Origin: Citrobacter werkmanii NBRC 105721
Lineage (GTDB): Bacteria > Pseudomonadota > Gammaproteobacteria > Enterobacterales > Enterobacteriaceae
Direction: 5' to 3'
Assembly (NCBI GenBank): GCA_000759755.1
Contig: BBMW01000003.1
Coordinates: forward strand, 248,001-312,000
DNA length: 64,000 bases
Shown here one piece after another: positions 1 to 9,648 of the stretch. Both the position numbers and the translations under genes were made by a program. The first letter of the stretch is position 1. Every line of letters begins with the position of its first letter. The notes below the pieces were generated by a model. That model was not told the DNA's origin and did no database searches. It saw nothing but the letters and a program-made list of their open reading frames with translations.

Positions 1-200
1 TTGCCGGGGCATTAGGTATTCGTCTGGGTGGCCCTAATGACTACTTCGGCGAGCGCGTTGAGAAACCGTGGATCGGTGATGCACAACGCGACATTTCGGT
101 AGACGACATTTCCCATACGATTCGATTGATGTGGGTGGCATCGACGCTGGCACTGGCGCTGTTTATCGCGCTGCGGTGGCTGCTGGTCGGTGTAGCCTGA
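1..200 (+). CDS. cbiB: Adenosylcobinamide-phosphate synthase CbiB, 3' end only
   Basis: Partial gene; the window opens inside it, and 65 codons from base 3 to the TGA at 198-200 are visible. The visible C-terminus carries a polar GGPNDYFGERVEKP stretch and ends in a hydrophobic membrane helix. CbiB is an inner-membrane enzyme that attaches the aminopropanol (phosphate) arm to adenosylcobyric acid. The call rests on resemblance to the CbiB C-terminus and on position just before cbiC, as in the Salmonella cob operon. A 10-base gap separates it from cbiC, consistent with one transcript. Confidence 0.85.
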   Translation, partial: AGALGIRLGGPNDYFGERVEKPWIGDAQRDISVDDISHTIRLMWVASTLALALFIALRWLLVGVA

Positions 201-210
201 GGACAACACT

Positions 211-843
211 ATGCAATATATCCAGCAACCCCAGGCTATTGAGGCCAAAAGTTTCGACATTATTGGCGAGATTATCCGTGAAACCCGTCCGGACTATCAG
301 TTTGCCAGTCCGTTGCATGAAGCCATTATCAAGCGGGTCATTCACACCACCGCGGATTTCGACTGGCTGGACATTCTGTGGTTTTCCAGTGATGTGCTGG
401 AGCAGTTCTGCGCGGCGCTTAGCCGTTCGAGCGTGATTTATACCGATACCACGATGGCCCTTTCCGGGATCAATAAAACGCTGCTGGCAAAATTTGGCGG
501 TGAGTGCCGCTGCTATATCAGCGATCCACGGGTCGTACGAACGGCAAAAGAGCAGGGGATCACTCGTTCAATGGCGGCTGTCGATATTGCGGTGAAAGAA
601 GAGGGGGAAAAGCTGTTTGTCTTTGGCAATGCGCCGACAGCGCTGTTCCGTCTGCTTGAGCATGATGTTGCCGTCAGCGGTGTGGTTGGTGTACCGGTCG
701 GGTTCGTGGGTGCTGAGGAGTCGAAAGATGCGCTGACCCAAAGCAACCTCCCGGCCATTGCTGCGTTAGGACGTAAAGGGGGAAGTAACGTCGCCGCTGC
801 TATCGTCAACGCCATGCTTTATCACATGCAGGGGGCGCGATGA
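211..843 (+). CDS. cbiC: Cobalt-precorrin-8 methylmutase CbiC
   Basis: A 210-residue protein, the usual family length. It moves the methyl group from C11 to C12 of cobalt-precorrin-8, giving cobyrinic acid in the oxygen-independent B12 pathway. The family's essential histidine appears to be His45 in the RVIHTTADF motif. A glycine-rich region ([16 protein letters not shown]) near residues 157-172 fits the substrate-binding loop of the family. The ATG at 211 follows cbiB by 10 bases, and the 3' end overlaps cbiD by 4 bases, so the genes are probably translationally coupled. Cytoplasmic. Confidence 0.95.
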   Translation: MQYIQQPQAIEAKSFDIIGEIIRETRPDYQFASPLHEAIIKRVIHTTADFDWLDILWFSSDVLEQFCAALSRSSVIYTDTTMALSGINKTLLAKFGGECRCYISDPRVVRTAKEQGITRSMAAVDIAVKEEGEKLFVFGNAPTALFRLLEHDVAVSGVVGVPVGFVGAEESKDALTQSNLPAIAALGRKGGSNVAAAIVNAMLYHMQGAR

Positions 844-1976
844 GCGAGGCCTTCGATACGCCGGTGTGGCACAACGGTAAAGCGCTGCGTAAAGGATATA
901 CCACGGGATCGTGCGCGACGGCGGCTGCAAAAGTGGCGGCGCTGATGGTATTGCGCCAGCACCTGATCCATCAGGTTTCCATCGTGACGCCTTCCGGGGT
1001 GACGCTGTGCCTGAACGTCGAATCGCCGCATATCGAAGGGCAGCAGGCGATAGCCGCGATCCGTAAAGACGGTGGCGATGATGTCGATGCCACGCATGGG
1101 ATGCTGATTTTTGCCCGCGTGACGTTAGATGATAGTGGCGTGATCGCCTTACAGGGCGGTGAAGGGGTCGGTACGGTTACCCGCAAAGGGATCGGTCTAC
1201 CGGTGGGGAGTTCGGCGATTAACCGGACACCTCGCCAGACCATTGAGTCTGCGGTACGTGAGGCGATTGGTCCAAATCGTGGGGCGCAGATTGAGATCTT
1301 CGCGCCGGAAGGCGAAGAGCGGGCGCAAAAAACCTACAACTCGCGTCTCGGCATTCTGGGCGGTATTTCGATTATTGGCACCACGGGTATCGTCACGCCA
1401 ATGTCGGAAGAGAGCTGGAAGCGTTCGCTGTCGCTGGAGCTGGAAATTAAACGCGCGGCGGGTCTGGATCGCGTGGTTCTGGTGCCGGGAAACCACGGTG
1501 AACGTTTTGTGCGCGAACAGATGGGCATCGACACGCAGGTTGTGGTCACCATGAGCAACTTTGTCGGCTACATGATTGAAGAAGCCGTCCGTCTGGGATT
1601 TCGGCAAATCGTGCTGGTGGGACATCCCGGGAAACTTATCAAAATCGCGGCGGGGATCTTCCATACCCACAGCCATATTGCCGATGCGCGCATGGAAACG
1701 CTGGTGGCCCATCTCGCGTTGCTTGGCGCACCGCTGGAACTGCTGAGGCTGGTCAGCGACTGCGATACTACCGAAGCGGCGATGGAACACATCGACGCGT
1801 ACGGCTTTCAGCATATTTATAACCATCTGGCGGAGCGTATCTGTATGCGCGTTCTGCAAACGTTGCGCTTTACCAAAAATCCCCCGACCTGCGACGCCAT
1901 CATGTTCTCGTTTGACAATCAGGTGCTTGGTAGTAATCGCCCGATCGCTGAAATTGCTGAGGAGATGCAATGTTAA
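840..1976 (+). CDS. cbiD: Cobalt-precorrin-5B C1-methyltransferase CbiD
   Basis: A 378-residue cytoplasmic enzyme that methylates C1 of cobalt-precorrin-5B using S-adenosylmethionine. The family signature GYTTGSCA lies at residues 19-26, and a glycine-rich [12 protein letters not shown] motif lies near residue 182. Length matches Salmonella CbiD. The start overlaps the end of cbiC (ATGA type), and the stop overlaps cbiE by 7 bases. Position between cbiC and cbiE is the canonical cob operon order. Confidence 0.96.
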   Translation: MSEAFDTPVWHNGKALRKGYTTGSCATAAAKVAALMVLRQHLIHQVSIVTPSGVTLCLNVESPHIEGQQAIAAIRKDGGDDVDATHGMLIFARVTLDDSGVIALQGGEGVGTVTRKGIGLPVGSSAINRTPRQTIESAVREAIGPNRGAQIEIFAPEGEERAQKTYNSRLGILGGISIIGTTGIVTPMSEESWKRSLSLELEIKRAAGLDRVVLVPGNHGERFVREQMGIDTQVVVTMSNFVGYMIEEAVRLGFRQIVLVGHPGKLIKIAAGIFHTHSHIADARMETLVAHLALLGAPLELLRLVSDCDTTEAAMEHIDAYGFQHIYNHLAERICMRVLQTLRFTKNPPTCDAIMFSFDNQVLGSNRPIAEIAEEMQC

Positions 1977-2575
1977 CCGTTGTGGGAATGGGACCCGCGG
2001 GTTTGCATTTGATGACGCCTGCAGCGCGTGAAGCGGTCGCAACGGCTGATGTGCTGGTCGGCGGAAAGCGGCATTTGCAGCAATTCCCGGATTTTACCGG
2101 TGAGCGGTTTGCTCTTGGCGCCAATATTGCGGAGCTCCTGAACTGGGTAACTGCGCACCAGGATAAGCATGTCGTCGTGCTGGCGTCTGGCGATCCGCTG
2201 TTTTACGGCATTGGGACGCGCATGGTGGCGCATTTTGGCATCGGGCAGGTACGCATAATTCCCGGTATTAGCGCGGTGCAGTATCTGTGCGCGCAGTCCG
2301 GTATCGATATGAACGATATGTGGCTGACCAGTAGCCACGGGCGCAGCGTCTGTTTCGATGAGCTGGCCCGACATAACAAGGTGGGGATGGTAACAGATGC
2401 GTTGTGCGGCCCACGTGAAATCGCACAGGAGCTAATCACTCGAGGCAAGGGACATCGCTGGATGGTCATTGGCGAAAACCTGGCGATGGAAAACGAGCGG
2501 ATCCATGTCCTGCCTGTGAGTGAAATTAACGCCGACTATGACATGAATGCAGTGGTGATCCTTGATGAAAGATGA
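1970..2575 (+). CDS. cbiE: Cobalt-precorrin-7 C5-methyltransferase CbiE
   Basis: A 201-residue SAM-dependent tetrapyrrole methylase. The N-terminal VVGMGPAG loop and the [12 protein letters not shown] motif near residues 66-77 are the two nucleotide-binding signatures of the corrin methylase family. It methylates C5, while its partner CbiT methylates C15 and decarboxylates; in some organisms the two are fused as CobL. Here they are separate genes overlapping by 11 bases, which fits joint function. The start lies 7 bases inside cbiD. Confidence 0.95.
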   Translation: MLTVVGMGPAGLHLMTPAAREAVATADVLVGGKRHLQQFPDFTGERFALGANIAELLNWVTAHQDKHVVVLASGDPLFYGIGTRMVAHFGIGQVRIIPGISAVQYLCAQSGIDMNDMWLTSSHGRSVCFDELARHNKVGMVTDALCGPREIAQELITRGKGHRWMVIGENLAMENERIHVLPVSEINADYDMNAVVILDER

Positions 2576-3134
2576 GCTGTTTCTGCGTGGAGAAAAGGTG
2601 CCGATGACCAAAGAAGCGGTACGCGCACTTGCCCTCTCAAAACTTGAATTACACCGTGCCAGTCACCTGATTGATATTGGGGCGGGAACCGGCAGCGTGT
2701 CGATAGAAGCGGCGCTGCAATATCCCGGATTGCGCGTGACGGCAATCGAACGTAACCCGGCGGCGCTCAGGTTGCTGGATGAAAATCGCCAGCATTTTGC
2801 TTGCGCAAATATCGACATTTTTCCCGGCGTTGCGCCGATGACCATCGCCGAAAAAGCCGATGCCATTTTTATGGGTGGCAGCGGTGGGCATCTGACCGAT
2901 CTCATTGACTGGTCGATGCGTCAACTGCATCCCGCCGGGCGGCTGGTCATGACGTTTATCCTCCAGGAAAACCTCAACACCGCGCTGGTTCATCTGGACC
3001 ATCTGGGCGTACAGGGAGTGGATTGCCTGCAGCTACAGGTTTCCTCGCTTACCACGCTTGGCAGTGGTCATTATTTCAAACCGAATAACCCCGTATTTGT
3101 TATCGCCTGTCAGAAGGAAGGAAACCATGTCTGA
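2565..3134 (+). CDS. cbiT: Cobalt-precorrin-6B C15-methyltransferase (decarboxylating) CbiT
   Basis: A class I Rossmann methyltransferase of 189 residues. SAM-binding motif I ([13 protein letters not shown]) is visible near residues 37-49. It methylates C15 and decarboxylates the C12 acetate side chain of cobalt-precorrin-6B. I chose the ATG at 2565 over the TTG one codon upstream because the family begins [16 protein letters not shown]. The start is inside cbiE and the end overlaps cbiF by 8 bases. Confidence 0.95.
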   Translation: MKDELFLRGEKVPMTKEAVRALALSKLELHRASHLIDIGAGTGSVSIEAALQYPGLRVTAIERNPAALRLLDENRQHFACANIDIFPGVAPMTIAEKADAIFMGGSGGHLTDLIDWSMRQLHPAGRLVMTFILQENLNTALVHLDHLGVQGVDCLQLQVSSLTTLGSGHYFKPNNPVFVIACQKEGNHV

Positions 3135-3900
3135 GATTTTTGATCCCCGTAGCGTGTGGTTCGTTGGCGCAGGTCCTGGCGATCGCGAGCTGATTACCCT
3201 CAAAGGTTACCGTTTGCTACAACAGGCGCAGGTGGTTATCTACGCTGGATCGCTGATTAACACCGAACTGCTGGAATATTGTCCCGCCGATGCTGAATGT
3301 CACGACAGCGCTGAACTGCATCTGGAGCAGATCCTCGATCTGATGGAAGCTGGCGTGAAGGCTGGCAAGACCGTGGTGCGTCTGCAAACTGGCGATGTCT
3401 CACTGTACGGTTCCGTCCGCGAGCAGGGCGAGGAACTGACCAAACGCGGGATCGACTGGCAGGTGGTGCCCGGCGTCAGCGCCTTCCTCGGTGCGGCGGC
3501 AGAACTCGGCGTGGAGTACACCGTGCCTGAAGTCTCACAAAGCCTGATCATTACCCGTCTGGAAGGGCGCACGCCGGTCCCCGAGCGCGAACAGCTGGAG
3601 TCGTTTGCCAGTCACCAGACATCTATGGCGATTTATCTGTCCGTTCAGCGTATTCATCGGGTGGCCGAGCGTTTAATTGAAGGTGGTTATCCGGCGACCA
3701 CGCCAGTGGCGGTGATCTACAAAGCGACCTGGCCGGAAAGCCAGACCGTGCGCGGTACCCTTGCGGATATTGGCGACAAGGTGCGCGATGCGGGCATCCG
3801 CAAAACGGCCCTGATTCTGGTCGGTAATTTCCTGGGCTCGGAGTATCACTACTCCAAACTCTATGCGGCGGACTTTAGCCATGAATACCGTAAAGCCTGA
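3127..3900 (+). CDS. cbiF: Cobalt-precorrin-4 C11-methyltransferase CbiF
   Basis: A 257-residue SAM uroporphyrinogen-III methylase family member. The [14 protein letters not shown] motif lies at residues 13-26 and an [10 protein letters not shown] loop near residue 80. It methylates C11 of cobalt-precorrin-4. A longer open frame exists upstream, but the ATG at 3127 is preceded by GAAGGAAA and gives the family N-terminus [18 protein letters not shown]. It overlaps cbiT by 8 bases and cbiG by 20 bases. Confidence 0.96.
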   Translation: MSEIFDPRSVWFVGAGPGDRELITLKGYRLLQQAQVVIYAGSLINTELLEYCPADAECHDSAELHLEQILDLMEAGVKAGKTVVRLQTGDVSLYGSVREQGEELTKRGIDWQVVPGVSAFLGAAAELGVEYTVPEVSQSLIITRLEGRTPVPEREQLESFASHQTSMAIYLSVQRIHRVAERLIEGGYPATTPVAVIYKATWPESQTVRGTLADIGDKVRDAGIRKTALILVGNFLGSEYHYSKLYAADFSHEYRKA

Positions 3901-4936
3901 GTCAATTGCGCTTTTTTGCCTGACGCCAGGCGGCGTTGTGCTGGCGAAACGTCTGGCGGCTATGCTGCCGGTCACCTGTTTTACCAGTGAAAAGCTGCTG
4001 GAGGAGGGGTTTATTCCCTTTGAAAACGGCTTTGCCAATACCGCCCGTGATGCGTTTATGAACTACTCGGCGCTGATTTTTATCGGGGCGACCGGCATTG
4101 CGGTTCGCGTGCTGGCTCCGCTGGTCAACGATAAATTTTGCGATCCGGCGGTGGTGGTCATTGATGAACGTGCCCAGCATGTCATCAGTCTGCTTTCCGG
4201 TCACGCGGGGGGCGCGAATGCGCTGGCGCGTTATCTGGCAGGCATGTTGGGGGCCGACCCGGTAATCACCACGGCGACGGATGTCAATGATATGGCGGCC
4301 CTGGATACACTGGCATTCCAGTTGAATGCGCGGATGAGTGATTTCCGTTCGGCGGTGAAGATCGTTAATCAGATGTTGGTCAGCAACAAACGGGTTGGCC
4401 TGTGGTGGGATGACGAACTGACGCAGGATGTCAGCCATTGTGATCGCCGTGGTTTTATCACGGTAACCGATCTCAATCAGCTTCCCGAACTGGATGCGCT
4501 GGTGTGTATCACCTTACGCACCAATTTACCCGATCTGCCTGTTCCGCACTGGAAGCTGGTGCCGCAGCGGGTTGTGGCTGGGATTGGTTGTCGCCGCGAC
4601 ACACCGTTCCCGCTGCTGGCTGCGCTGCTTGCCCGCCAACTTGAAGCCCAGCAGCTCGATCCGTTGGCACTAAAAGCCATTGGCAGTATCACGCTGAAAA
4701 AAGATGAGCAGGGCCTCATCCAGTTGGCCTCGTGCTGCCGCGTGCCTTTCGAAACCTTTACCGCTGACGCGCTGCGTGAGCATGAGCACCGTTTTCCGGC
4801 CTCATCGTTTGTTCGCAAAACGGTGGGGACAGGAAGCGTTTCTGGTCCTGCAGCCTGGCTGCTGAGCCACGGACAACTGTTAGGCGAGACCCTGCGAGAA
4901 CAGGGCGTCACTATCACTTTGGGAGTTTCACACTGA
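3881..4936 (+). CDS. cbiG: Cobalt-precorrin-5A hydrolase CbiG
   Basis: A 351-residue enzyme that opens the delta-lactone of cobalt-precorrin-5A and releases the C20 fragment as acetaldehyde, a step unique to the anaerobic route. Motifs seen: [15 protein letters not shown] near residue 67 and the SGHAGGAN loop near residue 107, both typical of CbiG N-terminal and central domains, and a C-terminal GIGCRRDTP motif. The ATG at 3881 (MNTVKPES) is chosen over an upstream ATG at 3863 by family resemblance. It overlaps cbiF, and its stop overlaps the cbiH start by one base. Confidence 0.95.
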   Translation: MNTVKPESIALFCLTPGGVVLAKRLAAMLPVTCFTSEKLLEEGFIPFENGFANTARDAFMNYSALIFIGATGIAVRVLAPLVNDKFCDPAVVVIDERAQHVISLLSGHAGGANALARYLAGMLGADPVITTATDVNDMAALDTLAFQLNARMSDFRSAVKIVNQMLVSNKRVGLWWDDELTQDVSHCDRRGFITVTDLNQLPELDALVCITLRTNLPDLPVPHWKLVPQRVVAGIGCRRDTPFPLLAALLARQLEAQQLDPLALKAIGSITLKKDEQGLIQLASCCRVPFETFTADALREHEHRFPASSFVRKTVGTGSVSGPAAWLLSHGQLLGETLREQGVTITLGVSH

Positions 4937-5661
4937 TGTTAAGCGTAATTGGAATTGGCCCTGGCTCGCAGGCAATGATGACCATGGAAGCCGTTGAAGC
5001 TTTGCAGGCAGCGGAAATTATCGTTGGCTATAAAACCTACACCCATCTGGTAAAGGCTTTCACAGGCGATAAGCAGGTGATCAAAACCGGAATGTGCAAA
5101 GAGATTGAACGCTGTCAGGCGGCGATCGAACTGGCGCAGGCGGGTCACAATGTGGCACTCATCAGCAGCGGTGATGCGGGGATTTACGGTATGGCCGGGC
5201 TGGTGCTGGAGCTGGTCAGTAAGCAAAAGCTGGATGTTGAGGTCAGACTGATCCCAGGCATGACTGCCAGCATTGCCGCCGCCTCTTTGCTGGGCGCGCC
5301 GTTGATGCACGACTTCTGCCACATCAGCTTAAGCGATCTGCTAACGCCATGGCCGGTTATCGAAAAACGCATTGTTGCCGCTGGTGAAGCCGACTTTGTT
5401 ATCTGTTTCTACAACCCACGCAGTCGGGGTCGCGAAGGACATCTGGCGCGCGCATTTGAGCTGCTTTCCGCCAGCAAGAGCGCGCAAACGCCGGTCGGTA
5501 TTGTGAAGTCAGCCGGACGTAAAAAGCAGGAAAAATGGCTGACCACCTTGGGTGAAATGGACTTTGAACCGGTTGATATGACCAGTCTGGTGATCGTTGG
5601 CAACAAAACAACCTATGTGCAGGACGGCCAGATGATTACGCCACGAGGTTATGTGCTGTGA
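4936..5661 (+). CDS. cbiH: Cobalt-precorrin-3B C17-methyltransferase CbiH
   Basis: A 241-residue corrin methylase. It has the IGIGPGSQAMMT N-terminal loop and the SSGDAGIYGMAG loop near residue 76. It adds the C17 methyl group and drives ring contraction of cobalt-factor III to cobalt-precorrin-4. The start ATG overlaps the cbiG stop (TGATG), and the end overlaps the GTG start of cbiJ by 4 bases. Confidence 0.96.
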   Translation: MLSVIGIGPGSQAMMTMEAVEALQAAEIIVGYKTYTHLVKAFTGDKQVIKTGMCKEIERCQAAIELAQAGHNVALISSGDAGIYGMAGLVLELVSKQKLDVEVRLIPGMTASIAAASLLGAPLMHDFCHISLSDLLTPWPVIEKRIVAAGEADFVICFYNPRSRGREGHLARAFELLSASKSAQTPVGIVKSAGRKKQEKWLTTLGEMDFEPVDMTSLVIVGNKTTYVQDGQMITPRGYVL

Positions 5662-6443
5662 ATTACGGTGATGTGTTGGTCATGGGCGGTACCAGCGATG
5701 CGCGCATGCTGTGCCAGCAACTGGATGCGGCAAACGTGGCCTACACCCTGTCAGTTGCGACCCCGACGGGGAAACAGCTGGCGGGAGACATCAAAGGTCA
5801 GGTGCGCTGCGGGCGTCTGGAACGCGAGCAAATGATAGCCTGGCTGCAGGAAAATCGGACGCGCTGGGTGATCGACGCCTCGCATCCGTATGCCGAGGTG
5901 GTGAGCCGCAACATCATGAGCGCTTGTGAAGCCGCGGGCGTACTGCTGAGCCGCTATCAGCGTCCTGAACAGTTGAGTGGTTTAACCCACCCGCATCTGC
6001 ATACCGTGCAGAGTATTCAGCAAGCCTGCGAGGTGGCGCGACGCTTCGGTAAACGCGTGTTGCTCACCACCGGCAGTAAAGATCTGGCCATCTGGCGCGA
6101 AGGGTTGCCTGAAAAAACGCTGCTGGCGCGCGTTCTGCCTGTACCTGAGGTCATTCAGCAATGCGCTGATCTGGGCTTTGGCGTCGGTGAGATCTTCGCC
6201 TTGTGCGGACCGTTTAGCACCGAGTTCAACGCCGCGTTTTATCGTCAGTGTCAGGCTGATGTGGTGATCACCAAAGCATCCGGTGCGGAAGGTGGTTATC
6301 AGGAAAAAGTTCAACCCTGTCTGGATGCCGGTATCCCCTGCATCGTGATTACACGTCCGGCACCGTTGGTGACGGGAGAAGAGTTACTGGAAAGTCAGGC
6401 CGCATTTGGGGCGCGTTTAACGCGCTGGCTGGCCGCTGCTTAA
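5658..6443 (+). CDS. cbiJ: Cobalt-precorrin-6A reductase CbiJ (GTG start)
   Basis: A 261-residue reductase that reduces cobalt-precorrin-6A to 6B with NADH. The N-terminal VLVMGGTSDARML segment is the family's dinucleotide loop, and the IDASHPYAE motif near residues 73-81 is a CbiJ/CobK signature. It starts with GTG at 5658, overlapping the cbiH stop by 4 bases (GTGA), so translation is probably coupled. It ends 10 bases before cbiK. Confidence 0.95.
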   Translation: MNYGDVLVMGGTSDARMLCQQLDAANVAYTLSVATPTGKQLAGDIKGQVRCGRLEREQMIAWLQENRTRWVIDASHPYAEVVSRNIMSACEAAGVLLSRYQRPEQLSGLTHPHLHTVQSIQQACEVARRFGKRVLLTTGSKDLAIWREGLPEKTLLARVLPVPEVIQQCADLGFGVGEIFALCGPFSTEFNAAFYRQCQADVVITKASGAEGGYQEKVQPCLDAGIPCIVITRPAPLVTGEELLESQAAFGARLTRWLAAA

Positions 6444-6453
6444 GGAGTTAGAG

Positions 6454-7248
6454 ATGAAAAAGGCGCTTCTGGTGGTCAGCTTTGGCACCAGCTATCACGA
6501 CACTTGTGAGAAAAATATTGTGGCCTGTGAGCGCGATCTCGCGGCCAGTTGCCCGGATCGTGACCTGTTTCGGGCGTTTACCTCTGGGATGATTATCCGC
6601 AAGCTCAAGCAGCGTGATGGCATTGATATCGACACGCCGCTGCAGGCGCTGCAAAAGCTGGCGGAGCAGGGGTATCAGGATGTGGCTATTCAGTCACTGC
6701 ACATCATCAACGGCGATGAATACGAAAAAATTGTCCGCGAAGTGCAAAGTATGCGTCCGCTGTTTTCTCGCCTGACGCTCGGCGTACCGCTGCTGAGCAG
6801 CCATGAAGATTACGCCCAGCTGATGCTGGCGCTGCAACAGCAGATGCCGCCGCTTGGCGAAAAGGAAAAAGTGGTGTTTATGGGGCACGGCGCCAGCCAT
6901 CATGCCTTTGCCGCTTATGCCTGTCTCGACCATATGATGACGGCGCAGCGCTACCCGGCGCGGGTCGGGGCGGTGGAAAGCTACCCGGAAGTAGATGTGT
7001 TAATTGAGAGTTTGTCTCAGGAAGGGGTGACGGCGGTGCATCTGATGCCGCTGATGTTAGTTGCTGGCGACCATGCCATCAATGATATGGCCTCCGACGA
7101 AGACGATTCGTGGAAGACATTGTTTAATGCGGCCGGGATACGGGCTACGCCGTGGCTCAGTGGGTTGGGTGAGAATCCGGCGGTGCGCGCCATGTTTGTG
7201 GCGCATTTACAGCAGGCGCTGAATGTGGCGCTGGAGGAAGCGGCATGA
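6454..7248 (+). CDS. cbiK: Anaerobic sirohydrochlorin cobaltochelatase CbiK
   Basis: A 264-residue class II chelatase that inserts Co2+ into sirohydrochlorin, the committing step of the anaerobic branch. The metal and catalytic residues known for the Salmonella enzyme are present: Glu89 in NGDEY, His145 in MGHGASHH and His207 in AGDHAIND. No signal peptide is visible, so this is the cytoplasmic form rather than the periplasmic CbiK-P type. The ATG follows a GGAGT ribosome-binding site, and the gene overlaps cbiL by 4 bases. Confidence 0.97.
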   Translation: MKKALLVVSFGTSYHDTCEKNIVACERDLAASCPDRDLFRAFTSGMIIRKLKQRDGIDIDTPLQALQKLAEQGYQDVAIQSLHIINGDEYEKIVREVQSMRPLFSRLTLGVPLLSSHEDYAQLMLALQQQMPPLGEKEKVVFMGHGASHHAFAAYACLDHMMTAQRYPARVGAVESYPEVDVLIESLSQEGVTAVHLMPLMLVAGDHAINDMASDEDDSWKTLFNAAGIRATPWLSGLGENPAVRAMFVAHLQQALNVALEEAA

Positions 7249-7958
7249 GCGGAAAACTGTACGCATTAAGCACCGGGCCAGGCGCTTCCGATCTCATTAC
7301 CGTGCGCGCCGCACGCACGCTGGGTCAGCTCGATATTCTCTATGCGCCTGCCGGGCGGAAAGGCGGCGATAGCCTGGCGCTGTCAATCGTGCGGGAGTAT
7401 ATCGGCGAGCAGACCGAAGTCCGCTGCTGCCATTTTCCTATGAGTGCCGACAGTGCTGAAAAAGAGGCAGTTTGGGATGAGGTTGCTGCCGCGCTGGTTC
7501 AGGAAGTGGAGGCCGGTAAACAGGTTGGTTTTATTACCCTTGGTGATGCCATGCTGTTCAGTACCTGGGTCTTTTTACTCCAGCGTATTGGCTGTCCTGA
7601 CTGGTTGGAAATCGTTCCGGGCGTGACCTCTTTCGCCGCGATTGCCGCGCGTTCAAAAACGCCGCTCGCTATGGAGCAACAGTCGCTGGCGGTGGTCTCC
7701 TGTACCGCGCCGGAAGCGGAAATCCAGCAGGCGCTAAAGCAGCATGACAGCCTGGTACTAATGAAGGTGTACGGTCGTTTTGCGCGCATCAAAGCATTGC
7801 TGCAACAAGAGGGCTTGTTGAATTGCGCATTGATGATGTCTGAAGCCACGCTGCCTAGTGAGCAGTGCTGGCGTCATCTCAACGAAGTCAGCGACGACCA
7901 GCCGCTGCCTTATTTCTCGACCATTCTGGTTAATAAACAGTGGGAGTATGCACAATGA
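7245..7958 (+). CDS. cbiL: Cobalt-precorrin-2 C20-methyltransferase CbiL
   Basis: A 237-residue SAM-dependent corrin methylase that methylates C20 of cobalt-precorrin-2. The ALSTGPGASDLITVRA motif at residues 7-22 and the FITLGDAMLFST motif near residue 95 are the paired SAM-binding loops. The start overlaps cbiK and the end overlaps cbiM by 4 bases. Confidence 0.95.
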   Translation: MSGKLYALSTGPGASDLITVRAARTLGQLDILYAPAGRKGGDSLALSIVREYIGEQTEVRCCHFPMSADSAEKEAVWDEVAAALVQEVEAGKQVGFITLGDAMLFSTWVFLLQRIGCPDWLEIVPGVTSFAAIAARSKTPLAMEQQSLAVVSCTAPEAEIQQALKQHDSLVLMKVYGRFARIKALLQQEGLLNCALMMSEATLPSEQCWRHLNEVSDDQPLPYFSTILVNKQWEYAQ

Positions 7959-8692
7959 AGCTTGAACAACAGCTAAAACAGCTGTCTTTCAGCGGGTTGG
8001 CTGCGGCGCTATTACTGATGATTGTCCCTGAGCAAGCGTTCGCCATGCACATTATGGAAGGCTTCTTGCCGCCAATGTGGGCGCTGGCCTGGTGGCTGCT
8101 GTTTTTACCTTGCCTGTGGTACGGATTAGTGCGCTTGCGTCAAATCGTCCAGGAAGACAGCCACCAAAAAGTGTTATTGGCCTTGTGCGGCGCGTTTATT
8201 TTTGTGCTGTCGGCGCTGAAAATTCCTTCCGTTACCGGAAGCTGCTCGCATCCGACCGGTGTCGGCCTGGCGGTTATCCTGTTCGGACCGGGTGTGGTCG
8301 CTATTCTCGGTGCGATAGTCCTGCTGTTCCAGGCCTTGCTGCTGGCGCACGGCGGTTTAACGACGCTCGGGGCCAACGGCATGTCGATGGCGGTGATTGG
8401 CCCGGTAGTGGGTTACATGGTGTGGAAAATGGCCTGCCGCTCGGGGCTGCGCCGGGATGTCTGCGTCTTCCTGTGTGCCATGTTGGCGGATCTCGTCACC
8501 TATTTTGTTACTTCTGTTCAGTTGGGCGTTGCGTTCCCTGATCCGTCCGCTGGCGCAGTGGGGTCGATTGTGAAATTCATGGGCATTTTCTGCCTGACGC
8601 AGATCCCAATCGCGATTGCGGAAGGTCTGCTCACCGTAATGATTTATGACCAGCTAACCAAACGACAGTTGATAACCGCACAAGGACATTAA
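7955..8692 (+). CDS. cbiM: Cobalt ECF transporter substrate-binding subunit CbiM
   Basis: A 245-residue integral membrane S-component of the CbiMNQO Co2+ importer. The N-terminus is hydrophobic and ends in a likely cleavage site (AFA) before MHIMEGFLPP. The mature Met-His-Ile N-terminus supplies Co2+ ligands in this family. Several further membrane helices follow, with the SGSCSHPTG-type metal-site loop seen here as TGSCSHPTG. The ATG at 7955 overlaps cbiL, and cbiN starts 2 bases after its stop. Confidence 0.96.
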   Translation: MKLEQQLKQLSFSGLAAALLLMIVPEQAFAMHIMEGFLPPMWALAWWLLFLPCLWYGLVRLRQIVQEDSHQKVLLALCGAFIFVLSALKIPSVTGSCSHPTGVGLAVILFGPGVVAILGAIVLLFQALLLAHGGLTTLGANGMSMAVIGPVVGYMVWKMACRSGLRRDVCVFLCAMLADLVTYFVTSVQLGVAFPDPSAGAVGSIVKFMGIFCLTQIPIAIAEGLLTVMIYDQLTKRQLITAQGH

Positions 8693-8694
8693 CG

Positions 8695-8976
8695 ATGAAA
8701 AAGACGCTGATTTTGTTAGGCATGGTGGTGGCGCTGGTGATCCTGCCGTTCTTTATCAACCACGGTGGGGAGTACGGCGGTTCAGATGGTGAGGCGGAAA
8801 GCCAGATTCAGGCTATTGCCCCGCATTATGAGCCCTGGTTCCAGCCGTTGTATGAACCCGCAAGCGGTGAAATTGAAAGTCTGCTGTTTACGCTCCAGGG
8901 ATCGCTTGGCGCAGCCGTGATTTTCTATATCTTGGGTTACACAAAGGGCAGGCAACGCCGTGATGACCGGGCTTGA
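8695..8976 (+). CDS. cbiN: Cobalt transporter accessory subunit CbiN
   Basis: A 93-residue protein with two membrane helices, one at residues 4-20 and one near residues 68-83, flanking a periplasmic loop that contains ESQIQAIAPHYEPW. CbiN associates with CbiM and is needed for Co2+ loading. Length and topology match the Salmonella protein. It overlaps cbiQ by 14 bases. Confidence 0.95.
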   Translation: MKKTLILLGMVVALVILPFFINHGGEYGGSDGEAESQIQAIAPHYEPWFQPLYEPASGEIESLLFTLQGSLGAAVIFYILGYTKGRQRRDDRA

Positions 8977-9640
8977 CAGGCTTAGCTATCAAAGCCGTTG
9001 GGTTCATGTCTCGCCGGTGCGGAAATTTCTGCTTTGGCTGATGATGATGATTCTGGCGTTTACCCTGCCCCCGTTGGGGCAGGGTATCGAGCTGTTACTG
9101 ATTGCCGCGCTGAGCTGCTGGCTGCTGCGTATTTCCTTCTGGCGCTGGTGCCGTTGGATGGCATTGCCATTTGGTTTTCTCACGGTTGGCGTGGTGACCA
9201 TTTTGTTTAGCATCAGCCGCGATCCACAGACGCTGTTGGCCAGCATACCTGTGGGAAGTTACTGGTTGGGGATCAGCGCACCAGGCCTGGTAACCGCCAA
9301 TGAAACCTTCTGGCGCAGCCTTGCCGCGTTGGCGGCAACCTTCTGGCTGGTACTGAATCTGCCGTTTCCGCAATTAATTATCTTACTCAAACGCGCGCAC
9401 GTTCCTCGCCTGCTAACTGAGCAGATCCTGCTGACCTGGCGGTTTATTTTTATCCTGTTAGATGAGGCGCTGGCTATTCATCGCGCACAAACGCTGCGTT
9501 TTGGTTATCGTAGCTTGCCGTTGGGCTACCGCTCTCTGGCAATGCTGGTGGGATTGCTGTTTACCCGTGTGTTGATCCGCTACCAGCAAATGACCACCAC
9601 ACTGGATATCAAACTGTATCAGGGTGATTTTCACCTGTAA
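8963..9640 (+). CDS. cbiQ: Cobalt ECF transporter transmembrane subunit CbiQ
   Basis: A 225-residue membrane coupling subunit (EcfT type). Hydrophobic helices occupy the N-terminal half. The short Ala-Arg-type coupling helices of the family are represented by the segment around RAQTLRFGYRSLPLGYR near residues 172-188. The ATG at 8963 (MTGLDRLSYQSRW) is preferred over a GTG one codon earlier. It links CbiM to the ATPase CbiO, whose gene starts 8 bases after the stop. Confidence 0.95.
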   Translation: MTGLDRLSYQSRWVHVSPVRKFLLWLMMMILAFTLPPLGQGIELLLIAALSCWLLRISFWRWCRWMALPFGFLTVGVVTILFSISRDPQTLLASIPVGSYWLGISAPGLVTANETFWRSLAALAATFWLVLNLPFPQLIILLKRAHVPRLLTEQILLTWRFIFILLDEALAIHRAQTLRFGYRSLPLGYRSLAMLVGLLFTRVLIRYQQMTTTLDIKLYQGDFHL

Positions 9641-9648
9641 GGAAAAGT

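Noticed and set aside
1197-2042. Long minus-strand frame opposite cbiD
   Set aside because: It is fully inside cbiD and cbiE, has no family resemblance, and reflects codon bias of the real genes.
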